Assembly (NCBI GenBank): GCA_021797525.1
Contig: JAJZZQ010000017.1
Coordinates: 1-19,296 of the forward strand
DNA length: 19,296 nucleotides
Direction: 5' to 3'
Source: Thermoplasmata archaeon
GTDB taxonomy: Archaea > Thermoplasmatota > Thermoplasmata > Thermoplasmatales > Thermoplasmataceae
The notes beneath the pieces are model-generated. The model saw nothing but the letters and a program-made list of their open reading frames with translations, made no database searches and was not told the origin of the DNA. Position 1 is the first letter of the stretch, and every line of letters starts with the position of its first letter. Below are positions 6,850 to 12,500 of this stretch, piece by piece. The position numbers were made by a program, and so were the translations under genes.

Positions 6850-7782
6850 TGGAGAGGTTGATAACGGGTCCCTTACCCTTTCAATCTTTCTATAGGCAAT
6901 TTTTCCTTGTGATTCCCCAGCAAAGATCATCTTTTTCCTAACTGCGTGTGCCACCCTTACAGCTCGGCTAATTTTATACCATTGTTCTTCCTCGGGAAAA
7001 ACATGAACAAGAAAATCTGCATGATCCTCAAGCTCGCCAGAGTATATTCTAAAATTTGCACCGTATTTAAATCCGGTTCTTATTATGAACCCCCTGCTGG
7101 TGAGATCATTGTATACCTTCTGTTCAATAGATAACTCAGACAATTTAGGGCTGCTTATAAAACTCCTTTCAAACCTGTTCAGGTAAACCCATTTCCCTAT
7201 TTTAGCTCCCATCCACTGTGGAAAATTTCCATCTGTTAAGATGTGAGCAGAGTCGGAACCAACTTTATAAGATTCAGCGGGTGGAGGCTGATGTTTACCT
7301 AATGGTTCCAGTTGCTCCATAGAAAAAGCTGTGAGATCAAGTTCATCATCAATGACCAGGAAACTCAAATTCCCCATATCCAGTAGTTCCTTCCAGCTAA
7401 TTGAATCATCTTCCCTTATCACCATATAGGGTGGAGAATATTCATGGTCTGCATTTTTTCTGAACATGATATATTTTCCTTCAACCTTGACCTGAACACC
7501 CATCTTCTTAAACCAGTCATAAGCGGGAAAAACCAAAAGAAAAAGTTCAGGGAACTGTAAATGAGATATAAAGTTAGCAGGATCTCTAAATATTGGGTTT
7601 TCAGGCTCTATCTTATCCTTGGACATCAGAAAGAAAGCCTCATATGGATCAAGGTTGAGAAATGAATTCGCAAATTTCCCAAGTTTATATTTGTTTATTA
7701 TGTAGGAGGGACTTCTTTCCTCCATTATAGAAAAAATGATATTTCCGCATCTGGCACTATGCGGTTTGTTTTCTTTTTGCAT
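6844..7782 (-). CDS. endA: tRNA-intron endonuclease, two-repeat (alpha2) form
   Basis: Cuts introns from precursor tRNAs at bulge-helix-bulge motifs, leaving 2',3'-cyclic phosphate ends. The C-terminal catalytic domain is clear: TGFKYGANFRIY with catalytic Tyr247, DHADFLVHV with His254, and AHAVRKKMIFA with Lys283. At 312 residues it carries an N-terminal, non-catalytic repeat (about 1-150), which matches the homodimeric alpha2 class described for Thermoplasma acidophilum and Archaeoglobus fulgidus, not the roughly 170-residue alpha4 class. The ATG at 7782 lies 26 bp inside the upstream G-protein gene. A later ATG at 7725 would avoid the overlap but would cut the first beta-strand (GNIIFSI), so I keep 7782. 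Co-transcription with the G protein is likely. The C-terminus meets rpsB tail to tail. Confidence 0.93.
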   Translation of the reverse strand: MQKENKPHSARCGNIIFSIMEERSPSYIINKYKLGKFANSFLNLDPYEAFFLMSKDKIEPENPIFRDPANFISHLQFPELFLLVFPAYDWFKKMGVQVKVEGKYIMFRKNADHEYSPPYMVIREDDSISWKELLDMGNLSFLVIDDELDLTAFSMEQLEPLGKHQPPPAESYKVGSDSAHILTDGNFPQWMGAKIGKWVYLNRFERSFISSPKLSELSIEQKVYNDLTSRGFIIRTGFKYGANFRIYSGELEDHADFLVHVFPEEEQWYKISRAVRVAHAVRKKMIFAGESQGKIAYRKIERVRDPLSTSPS

Positions 7783-8287
7783 AAAATCTCTTTGTCAGTG
7801 AATCTTCGATATATCCAAGGGCACTTTCCACACCTTCTCCGGTCTTTGCTGAAAGAATGAAATAATCTGTCCCGTACTTTTTTCTGATCTTTTCAAGTTC
7901 ATCCTTCCAGATAGCAGCCTCATATTTCAAATCAAGTTTAGTTGCAGCCACAACAACTAGGGGCTTCTTCTCGAAATTAGCTGAATATTTCAGTATCTCT
8001 TCTGCATACCCCAGTGAATTGGGATTTGTGATGTCAATTGTAACAATTATCGCAGCTGAACCTGGAAGCAAGCGGTCTGCTTCGAGGCTTTCCGAAACTT
8101 CCTGAAGAAGAAGGTCTGCGTTTATCCTTCCACTCCCATTGTTGATTGTGATTCTCTTTCTATTTAGCAGCTTTACCTGCATGCTGACATCGTCAGTGTC
8201 GTAGACCAGCCTGGAAATCAAGGTGCTCTTTCCCGATCTGGAAAGCCCTGCAACGCTGATCTTCCACATCACACGATCCAAATTCAT
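7757..8287 (-). CDS. Ras-like small GTPase domain protein with degenerate G3
   Basis: A 176-residue single-domain P-loop protein of the small G-protein type. G1 is GLSRSGKST (residues 14-22), G4 is TKLD within VVAATKLDL, and G5 is SAK in ILSAKTGEG. The region that should hold G3 (DxxG) reads NADLLLQEVSESLEAD and has no DxxG, so the catalytic and switch II elements are missing or altered. It probably still binds GTP, but hydrolysis may be weak or need a partner; this is inference. The ATG at 8287 fits a leaderless start from the TATA near 8315; Met7 (8269) is an alternative. The gene overlaps endA by 26 bp, suggesting joint expression. A link to tRNA processing is not shown by the sequence. 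Confidence 0.82.
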   Translation of the reverse strand: MNLDRVMWKISVAGLSRSGKSTLISRLVYDTDDVSMQVKLLNRKRITINNGSGRINADLLLQEVSESLEADRLLPGSAAIIVTIDITNPNSLGYAEEILKYSANFEKKPLVVVAATKLDLKYEAAIWKDELEKIRKKYGTDYFILSAKTGEGVESALGYIEDSLTKRFYAKRKQTA

Positions 8288-8307
8288 CGGCGATTGATTA
8301 GTAGGTT

Positions 8308-8321
8308 TTAGTTATAGTTTT
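8308..8321 (-). promoter_or_regulatory. Promoter of the GTPase-endA operon
   Basis: The minus strand reads AAACTATAACTAAAAC, a TATA-like element centred near 8315. The predicted transcription start, about 27 bp on, coincides with the ATG at 8287, supporting leaderless initiation there. Confidence 0.5.
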
Positions 8322-8540
8322 TGATTGTTTCCATTGATTAGGACTTGGAAAAATGTTGCCTATTACTGAAGAATATGGGGGAAGTTAAGAGTAATGAACG
8401 AGCTTGTCACCGACTTGCATATAGGATGTAAACATGATAACTGTAAAGTGCAGCAATAGGAGTTAATTATTCTCATTCCACAAAGGAACATGGCCATTCT
8501 ATTTGTCGACTTGAATTGTCATGAAACGACTTGTGAATAG
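8322..8540. other. Divergent intergenic stretch, no gene recognised
   Basis: The 303-bp gap between the GTPase and 8591 genes holds the two promoters and little else. No ORF exceeds about 20 codons except an antisense shadow, and no structured RNA is evident. The heptamer CGACTTG occurs three times on the plus strand (8411-8417, 8508-8514, 8527-8533), the last two 19 bp apart and just before the TATA of the 8591 gene. TAAACATGAT (8429-8438) matches half of the palindrome at 5584-5601. Confidence 0.4.
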
Positions 8541-8542
8541 CC

Positions 8543-8556
8543 TGAAATATAAAAAC
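8543..8556 (+). promoter_or_regulatory. Promoter of the 8591 membrane protein
   Basis: AAATATAAAAA (8545-8555) is a good TATA box. The start would fall near 8576, about 15 nt before ATG 8591, with no Shine-Dalgarno visible. Confidence 0.45.
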
Positions 8557-8590
8557 AGAAATTGAAATACCAGGACAATATCTATGCAGA

Positions 8591-8995
8591 ATGCCTATAA
8601 TCACAATCAGTCCTGCTCTATATGTAATAGTTTTCTTCATTACCCTAATCATAGGACTAATTATTGACGGGTTTGCCATCAAACTATCAGTTTCCCTAGT
8701 TGCAGGAAAGAAAATTCACCTTTCAAGGGGCATGCTTGTCTCGTTGGTTTCAATAATCATTTTCGCCATACTATTTGTGATATTCAGCCTGTTTACACCG
8801 GTAGTAGGATTTATTGTTGCTCTTCTTGGAATGATATATGTGATCAAAAATATGGTCAGAACAACATGGCTTGGCGGATTCGGGATCGCAATTGTAGCCT
8901 GGATAATACTTGTGGTGATGTACGCCATCATATTCTTTGTTTTTGGCCAATTTGCAGCGCTCAGCATGCACTTTACCCATAATTTCATGCTCTGA
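8591..8995 (+). CDS. Small four-helix membrane protein, unknown function
   Basis: I do not recognise this 134-residue protein. It has four hydrophobic segments at about residues 8-30, 46-66, 67-86 and 95-122. Short loops between them include AGKKIHLSRG (about 38-47, basic, so probably cytoplasmic) and KNMVRTTWLGG. The third segment begins TPVVGFIVALLG. There is no soluble domain and no obvious transport or enzyme motif. Coding is supported by clean hydrophobic periodicity, its own promoter and a T-rich tail (9019-9029). It stands alone between the divergent GTPase-endA unit and the aminotransferase operon, so context gives no role. Confidence 0.7.
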   Translation: MPIITISPALYVIVFFITLIIGLIIDGFAIKLSVSLVAGKKIHLSRGMLVSLVSIIIFAILFVIFSLFTPVVGFIVALLGMIYVIKNMVRTTWLGGFGIAIVAWIILVVMYAIIFFVFGQFAALSMHFTHNFML

Positions 8996-9017
8996 ATTTC
9001 AATTTCCAGGCTCAAAC

Positions 9018-9031
9018 ATTTTCTATTTTAG
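9018..9031 (+). terminator. T-rich terminator after the 8591 gene
   Basis: ATTTTCTATTTT at about 9018-9029, some 25 nt after the stop, is a T-rich tract suited to archaeal termination. AATTTCC (9001-9007) and GGAAATT (9036-9042) flank it as weak inverted arms. Confidence 0.35.
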
Positions 9032-9080
9032 GATTGGAAATTTACAAACTTTTAAGTATTAAAAATTAACTAATTAGATA

Positions 9081-9131
9081 TATTCTAGAGAATAACATAG
9101 GCATGCTATCTTAACTCACACAGATTTAATA
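9081..9131 (+). promoter_or_regulatory. Two adjacent dyads and TATA box before the aminotransferase
   Basis: TATTCT-AG-AGAATA (9081-9094) and ATAG-GCATG-CTAT (9097-9109) are adjoining inverted repeats. They end about 15 bp before a TATA-like element, GATTTAATAGG (9123-9133), whose predicted start falls at ATG 9151. The layout suggests an upstream regulator site; no specific regulator can be named. Confidence 0.4.
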
Positions 9132-9150
9132 GGATGGCTGGCATTTAACC

Positions 9151-10374
9151 ATGATAAAAATGAACCTTCAGTTTTCGGATGGCCTCAGGAATATTAAGCC
9201 GTCAGAAATTAGGGAACTGCTGAAATATGCAAGCAAAAAAGATTTTATCTCATTCAGTGGTGGAATGCCAAACCCTCTTACGTTCCCTATGGATGAAATC
9301 AGACAGATTATAGACGAAGTCATGAAGGAATACGGTTCCCTGGCTCTGCAGTATGGCAATACTGGTGGCCTGAATGAACTAAGAGAAGAGATATCTCGAA
9401 TGGTTCTGGAGACAGAAGGAATTAATACGAGCATTGAAAATACTATTGTCACATCTGGTTCACAGCAGGGGCTTTATGAGCTTGCCAAGGTAATGATTAA
9501 CCCTGGTGACTCCATAATCACTGAAGAACCAACTTATGTTGGAGCCATATCAGCATTCGATGCCAACAAAGCAGATATACATTCAATCAGGATTGACAAT
9601 GATGGTATGGACACACACGCTGCAGAAGAAGAAATTAAAAGTTTGATAAGTGCGGGAAAGAAGCCTAAATTTATCTATCTCATTCCAACGTTTCAGAATC
9701 CCACTGGCATCACTATGAGCCTTGAAAGAAGGAAGCACATAACTGAGATATCATCCAGATATTCAATCCCCATCGTTGAGGACAACCCGTATGGTGAGCT
9801 TAGGTATTCCGGCCAGAAACTTCCATCCTTGAAGTCAATGGACAGAGATAACAGTGTAATTTATATGGGCACATTCTCAAAGGTAATGTGCCCAGGTTTC
9901 AGGCTCGGTTACACTATCGCTCCTGTTGAATACGTAAACAGGGCAAACCTGCTGAAACAGGCATTAGACCTTTCCTCAAGCACATTTTCACAATATGTGG
10001 CCTGGCTTTATCTTAAGAAAGGGATCATGAAAACCATGATTCCAAAGGCCATAAACCTTTACAGAAAGAAGAGAGATTCCATGCTTAAAGCCCTGGAGGA
10101 AAGTTTCCCTGAAGGTTCCACGTGGTCTCATCCTGATGGAGGTATGTTCGTGTGGGCTACTCTCGATAGAAGAATAAATACATCAGACCTGCTGAAGGAA
10201 TCAGTAGAAGCAGGTGTTGCTTATGTGAGTGGTAACTCATTCTCCCCATCCAGAAGCCAGGGTTCAAGCATGAGGCTTAACTTCACTTTCGCCGAAGAGA
10301 AGAAGATTTTTGAGGGCATGGAAAGGCTCGGATCTCTGATTGAGAAGAAGATGTCAATACTTGAATCCCCTTGA
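9151..10374 (+). CDS. PLP-dependent class I/II aminotransferase (LysN/ARO8-like)
   Basis: A 407-residue fold-type I aminotransferase of the MocR/LysN/2-aminoadipate group. Visible blocks are FSGGMPNPLTFP near residues 30-41, QYGNTGGLNELR, SGSQQGLYELAK, EPTYVGAISAF, PTFQNPTG, VEDNPYGELRY, the PLP Schiff-base Lys244 in GTFSKVMCPGFRLGY, and the Arg of MRLNFTF near the C-terminus that binds the substrate carboxylate. The likely amino donors are aromatic or branched amino acids, or 2-aminoadipate; sequence alone does not settle this. Translation from ATG 9151 fits a leaderless transcript; ATG 9163 is an alternative. The TGA stop overlaps the TTG start of the next gene as TTGA, so the two are probably coupled, which ties an amino-acid enzyme to a CoA enzyme. 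Confidence 0.93.
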   Translation: MIKMNLQFSDGLRNIKPSEIRELLKYASKKDFISFSGGMPNPLTFPMDEIRQIIDEVMKEYGSLALQYGNTGGLNELREEISRMVLETEGINTSIENTIVTSGSQQGLYELAKVMINPGDSIITEEPTYVGAISAFDANKADIHSIRIDNDGMDTHAAEEEIKSLISAGKKPKFIYLIPTFQNPTGITMSLERRKHITEISSRYSIPIVEDNPYGELRYSGQKLPSLKSMDRDNSVIYMGTFSKVMCPGFRLGYTIAPVEYVNRANLLKQALDLSSSTFSQYVAWLYLKKGIMKTMIPKAINLYRKKRDSMLKALEESFPEGSTWSHPDGGMFVWATLDRRINTSDLLKESVEAGVAYVSGNSFSPSRSQGSSMRLNFTFAEEKKIFEGMERLGSLIEKKMSILESP

Positions 10375-11363
10375 GTGGATATACTATTGTGGCAGGTTCA
10401 TTTACAGTACTTCACAGCGGGCACAAGAATCTGCTGAAAGCTGCCGCGCTGAATGGCAATCCCGTGATAGTAGGTCTTACAACGGACAGGTATGTGAGGG
10501 AGCATAAAGGCTATAGGGGCCGCCCCTACTCCTCACGCAGGAGGGCTATATCTGCATACCTCTCTAATTTTTCAATAAATTTCGAAATCCATCCACTGGA
10601 GGAGCAGATTGGTAACTCTACTTCAAGTGAACAATACAGTACCATTGTAGTATCACCGGAAACGGAACCTGTTGCTCTCAAGATAAACAGGGAAAGACTT
10701 AATTCAGGCCTCAAGCCACTCTCAATTCTGAAGGTCCCATATACCCTGGCGGACGACCTTTTTCCAGTAAACTCAACCAGAATTATTGAAGGGGAGATAA
10801 CTCCCCAGGGCCGCAGGAAAAAACCAATTAGAGTAGGTATAGCAACTGGAAACAGGCTTAAGGTGGAGTCTGCAGAAAATGTTCTCAGTAAAGTAATGAG
10901 AAAGATTTCTATGGAGGTTGTCACAGAATATTCCCTGAGTAGCCAACAGCCAATTGGAAGTGAAACTGTCGCACTCGCTATAGAGAGATCACAGGCAGCT
11001 CTGGGTGACCGGGACTATGGTTTAGGAATAGAATCAGGCCTATATAGGGATCCTATAACATCTAAGGTTTTTGATTTCCATGTCTGTGCCATTGTAGACC
11101 GTTATTCCAGAATAAGCATTGGTTTTGGTTCCGGATTCGCAGTACCAGGTTTGATAGTTGATGCCGTAAAGGAAGGAATGACAGAATCCCAGGCGTTTCA
11201 AAGGGAAAAAGGTATTGCAGAAATTGGGCGGAGAGAAGGAATTGCGGGATTTATATCATCTAACATGCTAAAACGCTCGATACTGATTGAGGAATCTGTG
11301 AGAAATGCAGTAGCACCTAGAAAAAACCCTGAATTTGTCAGTTCTTATACTCAAAATTATTAA
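10371..11363 (+). CDS. Phosphopantetheine adenylyltransferase fused to a DUF84 NTPase
   Basis: A 330-residue two-domain protein. Residues 1 to about 150 are an archaeal-type phosphopantetheine adenylyltransferase, which makes dephospho-CoA from ATP and 4'-phosphopantetheine. It shows YTIVAGSFTVLHSGHKNLL with the nucleotidyltransferase HxGH motif, RPYSSRRRAI, and FPVNSTRI in place of the ISSTR motif. Residues about 155-325 are a DUF84 (YjjX/inosine-xanthosine triphosphatase) domain: VGIATGNRLKVESA, GLGIESGL, and FGSGFAVP. That family removes ITP and XTP from the nucleotide pool. The TTG start at 10371 overlaps the aminotransferase TGA; no ATG is available before the first beta-strand, which supports TTG. 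I recall similar fusions annotated in Thermoplasmatales. The next gene begins 31 nt later. Confidence 0.88.
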   Translation: MSGYTIVAGSFTVLHSGHKNLLKAAALNGNPVIVGLTTDRYVREHKGYRGRPYSSRRRAISAYLSNFSINFEIHPLEEQIGNSTSSEQYSTIVVSPETEPVALKINRERLNSGLKPLSILKVPYTLADDLFPVNSTRIIEGEITPQGRRKKPIRVGIATGNRLKVESAENVLSKVMRKISMEVVTEYSLSSQQPIGSETVALAIERSQAALGDRDYGLGIESGLYRDPITSKVFDFHVCAIVDRYSRISIGFGSGFAVPGLIVDAVKEGMTESQAFQREKGIAEIGRREGIAGFISSNMLKRSILIEESVRNAVAPRKNPEFVSSYTQNY

Positions 11364-11394
11364 GTATTGAGTAAGAATATTAAAAACGGTAATT

Positions 11395-11694
11395 ATGGTT
11401 ACTAAAGAGGAAATACTGGAAGCTCTGAAGGAGGTCTCAGATCCTGAAATAGGTATGGATGTGGTGAACCTTGGCCTTGTTTATGAGGTAAACATAAACG
11501 GAGACCGTGTTTACATAAAAATGACCATGACCGCACCAACTTGCCCTGTAACTCCTTGGATTTTATCAGAGGCCCAGAGAATAACTGAAAATCTTGATGG
11601 TGTCGAAGCGGCTGATGTGGAACTTGTATGGGACCCGCCATGGAACCCAAGCATGATGACCGACGAAGCCAAAGAAGCTCTGAATATGGGATGA
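11395..11694 (+). CDS. MIP18/DUF59-family Fe-S assembly protein
   Basis: A 99-residue single-domain protein of the MIP18 (DUF59, PaaD/SufT-like) family, which helps mature iron-sulfur proteins in the cytosol. The core motifs are SDPEIGMDVVNLGLVY (residues 15-30), MTMTAPTCPVTPWI with the conserved Cys50, and LVWDPPWNPSMMTDEAK near the C-terminus. The length is standard. It lies 31 nt after the PPAT-DUF84 gene, so readthrough is likely. TATTAAGT around 11359-11365 could also act as its own TATA, giving a leaderless start at ATG 11395. Candidate clients in this window include the Fe-S uracil-DNA glycosylase, though this link is only inference. A hairpin begins at its stop codon. Confidence 0.92.
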   Translation: MVTKEEILEALKEVSDPEIGMDVVNLGLVYEVNINGDRVYIKMTMTAPTCPVTPWILSEAQRITENLDGVEAADVELVWDPPWNPSMMTDEAKEALNMG

Positions 11695-11713
11695 TACTGT
11701 ACAGACAGGTATC
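11693..11713 (+). terminator. Hairpin at the end of the MIP18 gene
   Basis: GATACTGT (11693-11700), loop ACAG, then ACA-G-GTATC (11705-11713) forms an 8-bp stem with one bulged G. It starts inside the stop codon and is followed by moderately T-rich sequence. It may end the aminotransferase operon or act in the tbp upstream region. Confidence 0.35.
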
Positions 11714-11733
11714 CAATCATCTCATTCTGTCCA

Positions 11734-11767
11734 TTTAAAAGTACCTTTAAATACCCTTTTTATATAA
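11734..11767 (+). promoter_or_regulatory. tbp promoter with three TATA-like elements
   Basis: TTTAAAAG (11734-11741), TTTAAATA (11746-11753) and TTTATATA (11759-11766) follow one another at steps of 12-13 bp. The middle box is best placed for a transcript beginning about 9 nt before ATG 11785, and the last would start at the codon itself. Several boxes before the TBP gene invite the idea of binding by its own product. Confidence 0.6.
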
Positions 11768-11784
11768 AGAGTTCTGGGTTTTAT

Positions 11785-12339
11785 ATGAGTGAAAGAGAAA
11801 AAATCGCAATAGAGAACATTGTTGCTTCAACATCCCTTGCTGAACATCTTGATCTGAGCAGAATTGCGCTGGCACTTGATGGCTCAGAATATGAACCGGA
11901 ACAGTTCCCTGGACTTATATACAGACTGCATGAACCGAAGACTGCAGTGCTTATATTCAGAAGTGGAAAGGTAAACTGCACAGGCGCAAAAAACCTTGCG
12001 AATGTCAGGTTGACCATTGAAACTATCATTCAGAAACTTAAAAAGGCCGGAATAGAAGTCTATGACAACCCTGATATTGTAGTTCAGAACATAGTTGCAG
12101 TTTACGATCTGGAAGCAGATCTTAACCTAACGGACATAGCCATGTCACTGGGGTTGGAAAATGTGGAGTATGAACCAGAGCAGTTCCCCGGATTGGTTTA
12201 CAGGGTTGAAGAACCTAAGGTTGTGCTACTTCTCTTTGGGTCGGGAAAGGTAGTTTGCACTGGTGCCAAGGAGGAAAGCGAGATAGAGCAGGCCGTTATA
12301 AAGGTCAAAAAGGAACTTCAGAAGGTAGGGCTGATCTAG
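11785..12339 (+). CDS. tbp: TATA-box-binding protein (TBP)
   Basis: General transcription factor that bends promoter TATA boxes and recruits TFB and RNA polymerase. The 184 residues form the usual two-repeat saddle: each half holds a YEPEQFPGL-Y-R-EPK block followed by LLxFxSGKVxCTGAK, at about residues 35-70 and 126-160. The protein begins with ENIVASTSL (repeat 1, strand 1), matched by QNIVAVYDL at about 101-109 in repeat 2. Repeat 1 has a His at RLHEP where repeat 2 has RVEEP. No long acidic C-terminal tail is present; it ends in QKVGLI. It is a single gene with its own promoter region and a T-rich tail. No other start is likely. Confidence 0.98.
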   Translation: MSEREKIAIENIVASTSLAEHLDLSRIALALDGSEYEPEQFPGLIYRLHEPKTAVLIFRSGKVNCTGAKNLANVRLTIETIIQKLKKAGIEVYDNPDIVVQNIVAVYDLEADLNLTDIAMSLGLENVEYEPEQFPGLVYRVEEPKVVLLLFGSGKVVCTGAKEESEIEQAVIKVKKELQKVGLI

Positions 12340-12346
12340 TCCTTAG

Positions 12347-12361
12347 ATTCTTTTTCTTTCA
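12347..12361 (+). terminator. T-rich terminator after tbp
   Basis: ATTCTTTTTCTTTC starts about 8 nt after the TAG stop. It is pyrimidine-rich with a five-T run and is a plausible stop signal for tbp. Confidence 0.45.
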
Positions 12362-12453
12362 ATATGTTCTTCACAAATTAGAGATCACATTTTAAAAAGA
12401 GGAATTAATTCTAAAGATCCTATACAGCGAATATCCGCCATGGCATCAGGTTA

Positions 12454-12497
12454 CCGTAAGAGGAATTTATTCCGATACGGGCCCTATGTCTATAGGG
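12454..12497. other. Two tandem hairpins between the convergent tbp and truD genes
   Basis: Hairpin 1 (12454-12480) pairs CCGTA with TACGG and, after a small internal loop, GGAAT with ATTCC around a two-base loop. Hairpin 2 (12482-12497) is CCCTAT-GTCT-ATAGGG. Only one base separates them, and hairpin 2 ends 3 nt from the truD stop codon. They could form a bidirectional terminator or a 3'-end stabiliser. They could also be the body of a small RNA: TTTTAAAAAGAGG near 12390-12402 could serve as its promoter. Confidence 0.5.
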
Positions 12498-12500
12498 TTA

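Noticed and set aside
8473..8682. Minus-strand ORF of 69 codons in the GTPase-8591 gap
   Set aside because: It mostly mirrors the N-terminus and promoter of the 8591 membrane protein. Its hydrophobic look is what an antisense frame of a membrane gene gives.
10526..10924. Minus-strand ORF of 132 codons opposite the PPAT-DUF84 gene
   Set aside because: It is antisense to a well-supported two-domain enzyme and has no motif of its own.
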